From Holosporales bacterium (GTDB lineage Bacteria; Pseudomonadota; Alphaproteobacteria; RUG11792), in NCBI GenBank assembly GCA_031268935.1, contig JAIRWL010000004.1:1-36622 (forward strand): a stretch of 36,622 nt of DNA. Reading direction: 5' to 3'. Made by a program: the position numbers and the translations under genes. Below the pieces are notes generated by a model. That model was not told where the DNA came from and searched no databases. It saw only the letters and a list, made by a program, of their open reading frames with translations. This document shows positions 1 through 9,375 of this stretch, piece by piece; position 1 is the first letter of the stretch, and every line of letters starts with the position of its first letter.

Positions 1-3
1 CCC

Positions 4-46
4 ATTGGACGGATATTGGGGAGTTTAGACTCTTTATCCGTCCAAT
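4..46. repeat. 12-bp perfect inverted repeat
   Basis: Arms ATTGGACGGATA (4-15) and TATCCGTCCAAT (35-46) are perfect reverse complements around a 19-nt spacer. No T-run follows on the plus strand, so it is not a clear terminator. It could be a transcript hairpin of a gene that starts outside the window, a protein-binding palindrome, or one end of a mobile element. I cannot choose between these. Confidence 0.6.
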
Positions 47-100
47 CCGACCTTTAGTACTTTCTCTTACAAGGGTTCATTTGGGGGAGGGGCATTCGCA

Positions 101-286
101 ATGGAGGCCAGCTCGGGAAATAGGACAGGTGCGAGATCCTGGTGGAGCCCTCGGCCTCAGCTAGAGTCGCCCCCCCAAGGGGAGGCTTTTCCTATCCATC
201 CTTATAGAAGGGGCAGGGGCGGGCAGAAAACCTCTCCCCCAGTAGTGATCCCCTCCCACGCTAGACACCTACTGACCAGACTATAA
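101..286 (+). other. GC-rich open frame, possible 3' fragment of a secreted accessory gene
   Basis: The frame is open from 29 to 286; ATG 101 is the first ATG in it but has no convincing Shine-Dalgarno, and the frame may come from a longer gene cut by an upstream frameshift. The 61-residue product is rich in Pro, Arg and Gly and has no recognisable domain. It contains SGNRTGA, close to GNRSGA in one frame of the G16 locus at the other end of the window. A G5-A-G4 run at 83-92 lies just upstream. GC content is clearly above that of the housekeeping genes. A degenerate or partial member of the accessory secreted set is plausible; a chance frame is the alternative. Confidence 0.25.
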
Positions 287-350
287 TGTCTGAGAACCAG
301 AAATATCTGTAGGGTGATACACATAAAATTAACTAAAAAACAGGATAATT

Positions 351-378
351 TGAATCAGTAAGATTCATTCCTGAGGTG
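351..378 (+). promoter_or_regulatory. Hairpin plus Shine-Dalgarno ahead of ATG 383
   Basis: TGAATC (351-356) and GATTCA (362-367) form a 6-bp hairpin with a 5-nt loop. It is followed by a GAGG Shine-Dalgarno core (373-376) placed 6 nt before ATG 383. This ribosome binding site is what picks ATG 383 as the start rather than GTG 376, which overlaps the GAGG itself. Confidence 0.55.
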
Positions 379-382
379 TCTC

Positions 383-858
<476 letters not shown>

Positions 859-906
859 TAATCTATTACCGGGGGTTGCTTTCTCCTGCGCGGATATTTC
901 ATAAGG

Positions 907-1631
907 GTGATAACGCCTCTACGAATATTGAGCAAAAGAGAAGGCGACCAATATTCTGGGACCGCTTCTGAGTTCATCTGGGAATTGTTGGGAGGAAATG
1001 TTGGTGGTAAAGAATTTAGTCAATATGCAGTGAGGACTTCAGAAAATTCTTATGCTACAAGTGAATGTTGCTTGGGGCTTTCCGGTGGTATCTTACCGAT
1101 AGCAGGGTCTCTGTCCCTGTGGGAGACTCACCTACCGGGTCCCCAAGTGGGCCGGTCCCAACAGAAGGCCACCAATCCCAGTCAAAGTGTTCCAGTCCTA
1201 GAGGGGGTTGTTTGGAGAGTTACGGTGAAACAGTAACGGCAGAAGGCTCTCTATACCTGGGGAGACTCAAATTAACGTTCCACCGTGGGTCTCTCCCAAC
1301 AGCAATCCACCAACCCCACCCAAAGAGTTCCAGTCATAGCGGGGGTTGTCTGGAGAGGTACGGTGATACAGTCACGGTAGCAGGCCCCCTATCCCTGGGG
1401 AGACTAACCTTCCGGCTCCACAGTGGGTCTCTCCCACCAGCAGGACAAAACAACCCCACCCAGCGGGTTACAGCGTCCTTCCCCCTCGGTGCCGAAAGGA
1501 TTGGGAAGTCGAGCATTCCGCTTTTTCCCCGACCCTTCCTCCACGCAATGAATTCGAGCGGCCCTCCCCAGCGAATAGTTTGTCGATTGATGGAGATTAG
1601 GTCCGTTAACCAAGCGGATCATCGATCTTAG
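907..1631 (+). pseudogene. Decayed accessory gene region with GC-rich overlapping frames
   Basis: Two overlapping plus-strand frames (907-1236 and 1065-1631) cover this stretch. Neither has a good ribosome site, and they overlap through the tandem repeat. Across the repeat copies the best conserved reading register (for example SQQ..TNP.Q.VPV..GVVWR.TV) is broken by in-frame stops, as expected of a decayed repetitive gene. The 11-base GGCGACCAATA at 942-952 repeats bases 847-857 at the end of the preceding gene, hinting at local duplication. I do not recognise a family. Confidence 0.35.
1085..1490 (+). repeat. 138-bp tandem repeat, about three copies
   Basis: The landmark GTGGG...TCCCA recurs at 1147, 1285 and 1423, exactly 138 bp (46 codons) apart. 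Other blocks repeat in step: GGGGGTTGT.TGGAGAG, GGGGAGACT and CAACCCCACCCA. The copies have diverged by many substitutions but hardly any indels, so spacing is kept. A period divisible by three suggests an origin as coding repeats. Confidence 0.8.
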
Positions 1632-2100
1632 TATAAATGAAAGCGAATGATGTATCGGGATAGCAAATAATTCTTTTCTATTTCAGTTTATTGTCTAGAT
1701 TTTCTTGATTTCATTGGCCCAAATAGTTAAAATATAGTAAAGTCCTCTGTAAGCATTGCTGCGGCATGATTCATGACCAACGTCCAGGGAGGATCTCTCA
1801 AGTAATCCTTATCTTACTCTCTGTAGACTCCCGCTTTCTAGCATATGGAGCCTTCCGCCCGGAAATGGTGTATAACGCTACCCACGATTCGGACTACAGG
1901 AGAACTTTAACCTTTCAATTTCCACTTTGGGGAAGGTCTTAAGAAGTTCACCTAACATTTTCGCATCTCGTCTGAGATCTCCTGATTGTAATGAGAAGAA
2001 GTAAGGTTCAATAAAGCGATCGTAACGGACGCCCTAAAAAAGCTCTCAAATTGTTACCTCCGGAAAATGCAATACGAGTCAATTTAGGAATTAGTCAAAC
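1632..2100. other. Gene-free stretch with a possible decayed minus-strand ORF
   Basis: No intact gene. On the minus strand, between about 2080 and 1700, short protein-like stretches lie in alternating frames: LTRIAFSGGNN and then RFIEPYFFSLQSGDLRRD, each cut by stops. The Leu spacing is faintly like a leucine-rich repeat, but this is too weak to name. It may be the remains of a gene. Confidence 0.25.
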
Positions 2101-2120
2101 ATCCTCAAATCACGGAGGAT
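2101..2120 (-). terminator. Possible terminator of the 2138-3025 gene
   Basis: ATCCTC (2101-2106) and GAGGAT (2115-2120) pair. Read on the minus strand, the stem follows the stop codon of the upstream gene by about 20 nt and is followed by GTTT. The stem is short and the T-run weak. Confidence 0.35.
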
Positions 2121-2137
2121 CATTTGGTTTCTCCGTC

Positions 2138-3025
2138 CTAAACTACCGTCATGGGATCAATCGAAGATAATATCATTTCGGCTAAATATATGAGTTCGCT
2201 GGTATCGATATATCTTTGAGCAACAATGTCATCGTCCATGGCATCTATCAAAGTACCCACGAATGGGTCGATTGCCCCTGAAGCTAGGGTCAAATAATAA
2301 GAAGGGGGAGAATCTTGGCCGGAGGTTGCGATCGCACACCCACTAGCTGTCCCGCAGAGGAATGAACCTAACCTTCCACCATAAAGAGCTACCTTCATCC
2401 AAGCACTTTGATCGAATAATTCATTGTATAGATGGAGTAATCTATCATACAAATTCCTTTCTTCTATCGATAGTAACTCTGGATCTACAATTCGCATGGT
2501 CGTGTTCATGATGGCGAACAGCTGCCGCATTGTCTTTTCGTGGATAGACAAAGTCGGAAAATCGGGCATGACTTGATTAGCTGGCTCGGAGTTTGATGCT
2601 CCCAGAAAGTGATAAACGATCCTATTTGTTAACTTTTTGAGATAATAATCTACACCGCGAAGAATAGCGCTTCCAATTCGAAGTCCGATCATAGTTGTCC
2701 CTAAGTACGTCCGATCTGGGTGAAAAATACTTAATCTGGCAATGGCCCCCTTTGCCCCCTCCAACGCCATTGACGCTAACAAAATAACGCGCCGAGAAAT
2801 TGAAATTTTCTTGGAGTAAATCTCTGGCGGAATTTGCCCATACTCGGTGACATTGTAGATACCTTCCATGATCCGAATACCGTAATTAAATTCGGGAAAT
2901 TTATTTTTAAAGGCCAGCAATTGGGCCAGAGGCATCGAAATTTCTTCATCTTGCATTGCTCGGATTTTGCCTGATGTAACCCATGTAAAAATAGCAATAA
3001 AAAAAACGCACCTCAAGTTTTGCAT
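2138..3025 (-). CDS. Secreted hypothetical protein
   Basis: A 295-residue protein of unknown function. It starts MQNLRCVFFIAIFTWVTSG, a short positive start and hydrophobic core, so it probably has a Sec signal peptide cleaved near residue 20-24. The rest is mixed helical sequence with a moderately hydrophobic Gly/Ala-rich stretch late on (GGRLGSFLCGTASGCAIATSG) that might insert in a membrane, and an acidic end. I recognise no domain or catalytic motif. The gene stands alone between an accessory island and the efflux operon, with its own minus-strand promoter just upstream. Its base composition is like the core genes, unlike the GC-rich secreted genes. ATG 3025 lacks a strong Shine-Dalgarno. 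Confidence 0.75.
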   Translation of the reverse strand: MQNLRCVFFIAIFTWVTSGKIRAMQDEEISMPLAQLLAFKNKFPEFNYGIRIMEGIYNVTEYGQIPPEIYSKKISISRRVILLASMALEGAKGAIARLSIFHPDRTYLGTTMIGLRIGSAILRGVDYYLKKLTNRIVYHFLGASNSEPANQVMPDFPTLSIHEKTMRQLFAIMNTTMRIVDPELLSIEERNLYDRLLHLYNELFDQSAWMKVALYGGRLGSFLCGTASGCAIATSGQDSPPSYYLTLASGAIDPFVGTLIDAMDDDIVAQRYIDTSELIYLAEMILSSIDPMTVV

Positions 3026-3054
3026 GCTATATATGCGATATAATAACAGAATTC

Positions 3055-3060
3055 ATTATA
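3055..3060 (-). promoter_or_regulatory. -10 element for the 2138-3025 gene
   Basis: On the minus strand this reads TATAAT, preceded by TGT, 30 bp before ATG 3025. A poor -35 (TTCTTA) lies 18 bp upstream. Confidence 0.45.
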
Positions 3061-3122
3061 ACACTAATGAAAAATACTTAAGAAATCGTGAAAATCCGTA
3101 AGTGACAGATGTTGTTTCTAAT

Positions 3123-3142
3123 GGTAACAGATTTGGTAACTT
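3123..3142 (+). promoter_or_regulatory. GGTAAC direct repeats upstream of the RND operon
   Basis: GGTAAC occurs at 3123 and 3135. The second lies in ATTTGGTAACTT, which also occurs ahead of carD at 33869-33880. A shared operator is possible but unproven. Confidence 0.3.
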
Positions 3143-3327
3143 ATCGACCCTTTTTGTAGAGCCGCATAGAGCTCCGTATGATATACTGAACCCTGTAGCT
3201 TGTTTTTATATATTTCATCATGCTAAAGAAGATATCGCAACTACTAAGATCTTGTTGTTCGTTTTGGAAGGATTTTTTATTATCATCGAACAAGAAGAAA
3301 TACATAAGTGATAATGTTGGCGGCATT

Positions 3328-4557
3328 ATGACTCAGCTTATTGTGATTTTGGTTGCATTCTTGATTTGTTATGTATGCTATCAATCGATGAAGCCAGCCG
3401 TGAGAGGTGTTTGTAGACTCGTTCTGCAAACCGAGGAAGATATGCCTGATATGAGAGGCAGGGTAATCGGAATTGAGGCTAAGAAGGCCGTACTTGGGAC
3501 TACTCAACGCGAGGTCAAGGCGATCGGTGTTTTGAAATCGAATGCTGAGGTCGTTATCAAGACCGAACTTCCATCAGGAAAGATTAGTGAGATATCGTTT
3601 ACTGAAGGTGCAGACGTTGTAAAAGATCAAATTCTAATAAAATTTGAAGATAGTTATTATAAAGCTGAAAAGGAGCGACACGAAGCTGAATATATAATGC
3701 GTAAAGGAGAGTTTGAGCGTGTAAAAAAATTGTATACGCAAAAAGCTGGGACACAAAAGACATATGATGAGGCTCTGGCGGCTGTAACTGCCGCTAAAGC
3801 TCAGCTTGATTCCGCAATTTTCCAGCTATCGAAAACGGTTATAAAGGCACCATTTAACGGAGCGATTGGAATTTTGAAGGGATCGGCGACTCCAGGAAAT
3901 ATTGTGCAGCAGCATACCGAATTGGTAACCATCGTCGATAACTCAGTCGTGAAGGTTGAGTTCATGGTCCCGGTGAGATATATCGAAGATATAGCAGTCG
4001 GCCAATCTGTCGAAATTTCTGTCGATGCATTCAAGGGGCGGACGTTTTCTGGAACCGTTGATGCGATCGATTCTGAAGTTGATATGAAGAATCACAGTAT
4101 TATGGTTAGGGCCGTAATTCAAAATAAGAGTGGCGCTTTAAGGCACGGAATGTTTGCCAGTGTGAGGCTCGTTACCGGCGAGAAGAGCAATGTCGTTATG
4201 GTCGATGAAGATGCGTTAGATCGAGAGGGGTCTATAGAGTTTGTTTGGGTAATAGACGAGAAAGGTAGAGCGTATAGGAAGAGGGTGTTGACCGGAGCTA
4301 AAGATGTAAGCGGCGTAGAAATTCTAGCCGGTCTCAAAGAAGGGGAGATCGTTGTTATAACGGGACAACTAAAGTTAACCGATGGATCGTTGACCAAGAT
4401 TTTGAATAAGGGGGAAATGGATGGTACGGCTGATCCTGACGGTTCTGATGGTGAGAGAGATGAATCGACATCTCCTCAAGAAAATCCTGCCCAAGCGGAA
4501 TCTGTTGATAAAGATAAAGTGACTGAAACGAATGAAGAAGGCGAGAGGGCTCAGTAA
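3328..4557 (+). CDS. RND efflux periplasmic adaptor (HlyD/AcrA family)
   Basis: Periplasmic adaptor that links an inner-membrane RND pump to an outer-membrane channel. ATG 3328 gives a single N-terminal hydrophobic anchor (MTQLIVILVAFLICYVCY); the frame is open back to ATG 3220, which would add 36 residues, and neither start has a strong ribosome site. In order, the protein shows a beta-barrel/lipoyl half (SGKISEISFTEGADVVKDQ), a helical hairpin with YIMRKGEFERVKKLY, the second lipoyl half (KTVIKAPFNGAIG), a beta-barrel domain and a membrane-proximal domain, then an acidic low-complexity tail of about 45 residues. The stop overlaps the permease start by one base (TAATG), so the two are co-translated. 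No TolC-type channel gene is present in the window. Confidence 0.9.
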   Translation: MTQLIVILVAFLICYVCYQSMKPAVRGVCRLVLQTEEDMPDMRGRVIGIEAKKAVLGTTQREVKAIGVLKSNAEVVIKTELPSGKISEISFTEGADVVKDQILIKFEDSYYKAEKERHEAEYIMRKGEFERVKKLYTQKAGTQKTYDEALAAVTAAKAQLDSAIFQLSKTVIKAPFNGAIGILKGSATPGNIVQQHTELVTIVDNSVVKVEFMVPVRYIEDIAVGQSVEISVDAFKGRTFSGTVDAIDSEVDMKNHSIMVRAVIQNKSGALRHGMFASVRLVTGEKSNVVMVDEDALDREGSIEFVWVIDEKGRAYRKRVLTGAKDVSGVEILAGLKEGEIVVITGQLKLTDGSLTKILNKGEMDGTADPDGSDGERDESTSPQENPAQAESVDKDKVTETNEEGERAQ

Positions 4558-7500
4558 TGAAATTATCTGAAACTTGTATTAATCGGCCAGTTTTTGCTTG
4601 GGTTCTTACCTTAATTCTCGTATTACTGGGACTCGTAACTGGGGACAGATTGCCCGTCAGGCAGTACCCGAGAATGGAAAAGAATCACGTTACGATAAAA
4701 ATGACATATGTAGGTGCTGGGCCAGAAATTATAGAAAATCTGCTTACGAGAGTTATAGAGGAAGCGATCGCTGGTGTCGAAGGGATCGAAACGATCGAAT
4801 CTAAAAGTGATAGCGAAGTTAGCGAGGTTTCGATCGAGATTGCCGAGGGTAGGGATTTGGACTCGGCAACGAATGATATAAGGGATAGACTTAGTAAATG
4901 GAGAGATAGGTTTCCAGATGCGGCGCAAGAACCGATCTTGACGAAGGCCGGATCGAATGAAAAATCTATAATGTCGCTCGCGATGATCAGCAGTAAATTG
5001 AATGAAAGTGAATTATATGTCTATGCAAACAACGAAATAAGTCATGCATTGGAGGCCGTTCCCGGAGTAGCTAGAGTCGATGTTTATGGAGCCGGTGATC
5101 ATCAGATGACGATCTCGTTGGATCCACAGAGAATGGCATTTTACAACTTAACTGTTATAGATGTAATTCATGCCCTCAAGAGACAGAATGTTGAAAGTCC
5201 GGCCGGAAAGATCGTCAATAAAGATAGGGAATATGTTGTGACGATGGTCGCTGATATTCAAAGCGCCGAGGAATTTGATGAAATTCCTATCGTTACCAAG
5301 AAGAATAGTATCGTTAAATTAAAGGATATCGGCAAGGCGAAATTGGATAAGAGTAATAAAAGGGTTTTATCGAGATTTAATGGAGAGAAGATGGTGAGCT
5401 TGGCCGTCATTTCTCAGTCATCTGCGAACCCCATTCAGGTTGCTCGTGAAGTCAAGATTAAGTATGAAGAATTGAAAAAACAAATTCCAGAAAATATAAG
5501 TTTCAGTGTAGCGTACGATAGTACGACATTTATCGAGCGTTCACTTCACGAAGTCTACCGTACGATCTTAGAGTCCATATTACTGGTCGTTGTAGTCGTC
5601 TTCGTTTTCTTGAGATCATTTAGGGCCGCTTTAGTTCCTCTCATTACGGTACCGATCTCATTGATTGGTTCACTCTTCATTATGTATTTATGTGGATTTA
5701 GTTTGAATAGCATGACGTTGATGAGCATGGTTTTGGCGATAGGTCTTGTCGTCGATGATGCGATTGTGATTCTGGAGAATATATATAAGCATATAGAGAA
5801 GAAAAAAACGGCGTTGCGAGCTGCGATCGATGGAACGAAAGAAGTTAGCTTTGCCGTTATCGCGATGACGCTGACGTTGTGTGCTGTGTATGCCCCGGTT
5901 GCGCTAGCTCAAGGAGTCACGGGCAAATATCTCAAAGAGTTTTCTATAACTTTGGCTGGAGCCGTCTTTTTATCCGGCTTTGTCGCATTAACCTTATCGC
6001 CGATGATGTGTTCCAGAACATTAATAACACATAAAAAGAAAAACTCTGATAGTAGGGTTTTAAGTGGTAAGTTTTTCGTATGTTTAGGTAAATTTATACG
6101 TATGCTTAATACGGAGAAAATAATTAATGGAGTGGAAACTTGGTATTCCGATGCTCTCTCTAAAGTCTTGGAAAGAAAAAGGTTGGCATTATTCTCGGCG
6201 ATAATATTCTCTTTATTTGGATATTTGATTTTCTGCTTCATGCCAAGAGAGCAAATGCCGTATCAAGATATGAAATATTTCAGTTTCGATGGGCATGCTC
6301 CACAAACGGCAACCCTGGATTTTACGCAGCGATACGTCGATGCAATAGATAAGGTTGTTGGAAAAGTTCCGGAGGTAGAATCCAGGCAGTATACCATCAC
6401 GAATCCTGCGTTCGAAGGTGTCGCGATTTTAAGGGAGGAAGATGGTAGGGCGACAGAAGAGGTGCTCGAGCAAGTAAGAAAAGAAAGCGAGGAGATTTCT
6501 GGGATCGATGTTCGTTTTAGCTCTGGGCGCGGAGGGATGGATGATAGCTCGAAGGTTGTCATGTTCGTCGTCAGAGGTAATAAATCTCACAGAGAATTAA
6601 GGGAAATTACTGGAAGCTTGAGTGCTGAATTATACGCGAGTGGTATCGTGAGCGCGGTAAGATCGACGGCCAAAAATGAGGCTGAGGATTATATTATCGA
6701 AGTTAACAGAGATAAGGCCTCCACTCTCAATATTGAGCCGAGGGTTATTGCGGATACGATTGCGGGATTGGTACAAGGAACGGTCGCAACCAAATTCAAA
6801 AAAGATAATAAAGTTTATGATGCAAAGGTCGAGGTCGAAGAGGGGCGTAAGAGATCACCAGATCAACTCAATGATATATACATCAAAACATATTTGGAGC
6901 GAGAGGATTTATTGGTTCCAGTTGCAGAATTGATTAATGTTTATGCCAGATCGGGGCCTGTTTCGATTCATCGATACAACAGAACGCGCGCCAATACTGT
7001 CATTCCGATCTTGAATGATAGAACATCTCTGGGTGAGGCAATCGAAATTATTAGAGGGCTTGCTCATAAAGTATTGCCAGACGATGTATTTATAGAATTC
7101 ATTGGCGAAACGAAGAGATATTTAACAGAATCCAATACGATGCTTTTAATTTTCATATTGGCTCTGAGCTTCATTTATCTGGTAATGGCTGCTCAATTTG
7201 AAAGCTGGAAAGATCCGTTCATAATAATGTTGACGGTGCCATTGACTCTCGTCGGTGGTGTTTTGACGTTGGCTTGTCTTAAGGGCGGCACCCTGAATAT
7301 GTTTTCTAATATCGGATTTTTGACATTGATTGGCCTCATAACGAAGCATGGTATATTAATTGTTGATTTTGCGAATAAATTGGTTGATCAGGGGTTGCCT
7401 CCGGTACAGGCCGTGAAAAAAGCGGCATCGATGCGTTTGCGGCCGATTTTGATGACGACATTTGCTATGGTTTTGGGAGCGATACCGTTGGCTTTGGCAA

Positions 7501-7679
7501 AGGGAGCTGGCTGCGAGATTCGTGTTCCTCTTGGAGCCGTGATATCCGGAGGAATGACGATCGGAACGTTGTTTACGATTTTTATAATTCCGGTTGTGTA
7601 TGTTTACATGTCTAGATTCAGAAAAAGTAAAAAAAAGACTAAGTCACCACTTGCAGCAGAGGAGGAGGCTATCGGTTGA
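4557..7679 (+). CDS. RND multidrug efflux permease (AcrB/HAE-1 type)
   Basis: Proton-driven inner-membrane transporter, probably exporting lipophilic or toxic compounds across the envelope. The 1040-residue length and two-fold organisation (TM1, large porter loop, TM2-6, then TM7, loop, TM8-12) are standard for the family. The TM4 acidic pair is present in GLVVDDAIVILEN (about residues 400-401), and the TM10 lysine in LITKHGILIVDFAN (about 928), so the proton relay appears intact. The opening CINRPVFAWVLTLILVLLG and the PREQMPYQD stretch at the start of the second loop also fit. It is translationally coupled to the adaptor. The substrate cannot be told from sequence. Confidence 0.93.
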   Translation: MKLSETCINRPVFAWVLTLILVLLGLVTGDRLPVRQYPRMEKNHVTIKMTYVGAGPEIIENLLTRVIEEAIAGVEGIETIESKSDSEVSEVSIEIAEGRDLDSATNDIRDRLSKWRDRFPDAAQEPILTKAGSNEKSIMSLAMISSKLNESELYVYANNEISHALEAVPGVARVDVYGAGDHQMTISLDPQRMAFYNLTVIDVIHALKRQNVESPAGKIVNKDREYVVTMVADIQSAEEFDEIPIVTKKNSIVKLKDIGKAKLDKSNKRVLSRFNGEKMVSLAVISQSSANPIQVAREVKIKYEELKKQIPENISFSVAYDSTTFIERSLHEVYRTILESILLVVVVVFVFLRSFRAALVPLITVPISLIGSLFIMYLCGFSLNSMTLMSMVLAIGLVVDDAIVILENIYKHIEKKKTALRAAIDGTKEVSFAVIAMTLTLCAVYAPVALAQGVTGKYLKEFSITLAGAVFLSGFVALTLSPMMCSRTLITHKKKNSDSRVLSGKFFVCLGKFIRMLNTEKIINGVETWYSDALSKVLERKRLALFSAIIFSLFGYLIFCFMPREQMPYQDMKYFSFDGHAPQTATLDFTQRYVDAIDKVVGKVPEVESRQYTITNPAFEGVAILREEDGRATEEVLEQVRKESEEISGIDVRFSSGRGGMDDSSKVVMFVVRGNKSHRELREITGSLSAELYASGIVSAVRSTAKNEAEDYIIEVNRDKASTLNIEPRVIADTIAGLVQGTVATKFKKDNKVYDAKVEVEEGRKRSPDQLNDIYIKTYLEREDLLVPVAELINVYARSGPVSIHRYNRTRANTVIPILNDRTSLGEAIEIIRGLAHKVLPDDVFIEFIGETKRYLTESNTMLLIFILALSFIYLVMAAQFESWKDPFIIMLTVPLTLVGGVLTLACLKGGTLNMFSNIGFLTLIGLITKHGILIVDFANKLVDQGLPPVQAVKKAASMRLRPILMTTFAMVLGAIPLALAKGAGCEIRVPLGAVISGGMTIGTLFTIFIIPVVYVYMSRFRKSKKKTKSPLAAEEEAIG

Positions 7680-7778
7680 AGAAAATATCCTGCTATCGAG
7701 ATCAAAATTTCCAAAAAATTTTTTCGGTTTATCGATTGCCTTGTGTTGGGAATCTGATGTACGGTTTTCTCGCATCAT

Positions 7779-8633
7779 ATGGAACAAATTAGTCACATAA
7801 CGGTCGACGCCTTTGTTGGGTTTGTCGTTTTCGTTTCGTTGGTCATAGGGTGGATTCGTGGAGCCACTCGCGAGATTTTTTCCGTTATTTCGTGGATCGG
7901 TGGCATTTATCTGACGGTCCTATTTTTCCCTCAGGCTAAAGGGATTGCTCGTTCTCATATTGATCATGGCTTAATTGCAGATTTTGTAACGGCATGCGTT
8001 CTGTTTATAATATTTTTGACGCTCTTGAGTCTGCTTAATTATTTTTTTTCGAATTTTGTCAAAAAAAGCGCGCTTAATACGACCGATAAGGCTCTCGGTG
8101 GCGTATTTGGGATTGCAAGGGCCGCAGTTTTATTAGCTATCGTTGATATTGTTTTATTTCAATATGTATTAACCGAAACGCCGGAATGGGTTAAACATTC
8201 CAAGACTCACCCTATCATCTCTAGTGTCTCAAATTTTATTATTTTAGTGTTGCCAGATGCATTGCAGGATAAGATAGTTTCTCATTTATCTATGATAAAA
8301 AAGCAAAGCTTAATGGATTTTGTAAAAGATAATGTTATCGAGAATTTAGATGGTGATTTAAAGGAAGATTTGTTGCAAGACAATGAAATCAATAAGGTAG
8401 TTGCGGAAGGTAAGATACAACTCGAAGATATCGAAGAAGATGATGACGACGACGATACAAACATTTCTGTTATTGATGAAAAAGAATCAAATCCGCAGAC
8501 GGCAAAAAATCTCGCGACTTTGAAACCAAAAAGGGTTACGGACGGTGATAAAGAGAGGGAAACCCCTGTAATTTCGGAGAGGAGGGTACGGATGGATATG
8601 GACAGAATTCTGGCTCAAACCGCTGATGAATAA
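7779..8633 (+). CDS. cvpA: CvpA family membrane protein
   Basis: The first 160 residues match the CvpA/colicin V production family. An N-terminal segment (DAFVGFVVFVSLVIGWIRGATREIF) carries the family's typical G-x-x-RG-x-x-RE turn, and further membrane segments follow (ISWIGGIYLTVLFF, FVTACVLFIIFLTLLSLL, LGGVFGIARAAVLLAIVDIVLF). The remaining 120 residues are a hydrophilic tail with the acidic run EEDDDDDDT, longer than in typical CvpA proteins. In other bacteria CvpA affects envelope integrity; its molecular role is not settled. It starts 100 bp after the RND permease on the same strand and could share its transcript. Confidence 0.8.
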   Translation: MEQISHITVDAFVGFVVFVSLVIGWIRGATREIFSVISWIGGIYLTVLFFPQAKGIARSHIDHGLIADFVTACVLFIIFLTLLSLLNYFFSNFVKKSALNTTDKALGGVFGIARAAVLLAIVDIVLFQYVLTETPEWVKHSKTHPIISSVSNFIILVLPDALQDKIVSHLSMIKKQSLMDFVKDNVIENLDGDLKEDLLQDNEINKVVAEGKIQLEDIEEDDDDDDTNISVIDEKESNPQTAKNLATLKPKRVTDGDKERETPVISERRVRMDMDRILAQTADE

Positions 8634-8646
8634 TAGAATTACGTGG

Positions 8647-8676
8647 TTGACCGTATAATATAGTATATGTTATAAT
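8647..8676 (+). promoter_or_regulatory. Sigma70-type promoter for the secreted coiled-coil/prepilin pair
   Basis: TTGACC (8647-8652) and TATAAT (8671-8676) are separated by 18 bp. A second TATAAT at 8654-8659 is part of a direct repeat of TATAATATAG. Confidence 0.6.
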
Positions 8677-8706
8677 ATAGTTATAGTGACAGGGAGGTCA
8701 GTGATT

Positions 8707-9369
8707 ATGTTCCGTTTTATATATAAAATTTTTACAATCTCTGTTTTTTGTATTGCATTGGCTTTGGCGGATTCTCCAGAGAGACGAATGGCTGAACTTG
8801 GAGATCTGAGGAGCCAATGCTTTGTGCTCATGATAAGGATCGGGCAAATTGTCGCTCGGATTGACCAGCTTGTCAGGGAAGCTCAAGCAGATTTGCTAGA
8901 TTTAACAGGTACATCTGACGACAATCGCGACAAAGTGGCGAATTTGAAGAAAGAGATGAACAGGTTGAAAAGTCAGTTTGATAATGTTACTAAGCAAATA
9001 GCTGAGCTCGAAAATAGCGAAAGAAAACCCAAAAATCCAGAGCGACCTAAGAAAGAAGAGAATTCAAAGGAGCCTGAAGCAGAACCCGATAAAATCAGTA
9101 AAGAAGAACTCAATAAAGAAGAACCCGATGAAAAACCTGAAAAGAAACCAGCTGAGGAAGAAGACAAAAAAGACAAAGACGGTAAATTGAATAAATTGGA
9201 CAAATTGACGGCTCAAATGAAGGATATGGAAGAGCAGCTATCAGAATTAAGGGCTCAGATGAAGGCTAGCGAAGAAAAAGAAAATGATAAAAAATCTGAC
9301 GGCGAACCCAGCGAATCAGGTAGCAAAAGTGACGATGATCTACAAAAAGAGAGGCCGGTAGCGGAGTAA
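8707..9369 (+). CDS. Secreted charged coiled-coil protein
   Basis: Unknown function. ATG 8707 is preceded at 9 nt by GGGAGG (8692-8697); GTG starts at 8686 and 8701 are in frame but badly spaced. The protein has a Sec signal peptide ending near ALALA-DS. A heptad-rich segment follows (ELGDLRSQC through VTKQIAELEN), then a long Lys/Glu/Pro low-complexity region, then a second coiled coil (KLNKLDKLTAQMKDMEEQLSELRAQMK) and an acidic Ser-rich end. It ends 6 bp before the prepilin-like gene, so the two form an operon and may act together at the cell surface; that is inferred from position only. Confidence 0.75.
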   Translation: MFRFIYKIFTISVFCIALALADSPERRMAELGDLRSQCFVLMIRIGQIVARIDQLVREAQADLLDLTGTSDDNRDKVANLKKEMNRLKSQFDNVTKQIAELENSERKPKNPERPKKEENSKEPEAEPDKISKEELNKEEPDEKPEKKPAEEEDKKDKDGKLNKLDKLTAQMKDMEEQLSELRAQMKASEEKENDKKSDGEPSESGSKSDDDLQKERPVAE

Positions 9370-9375
9370 TAAAAA

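Noticed and set aside
1085-1490. CRISPR array
   Set aside because: Repeats are long, contiguous and diverged, without spacers or cas genes. No CRISPR seen anywhere in the window.
8671-8680. Repeated TATAATATAG as a regulatory operator
   Set aside because: Explained more simply as a -10 element in an AT-rich leader.
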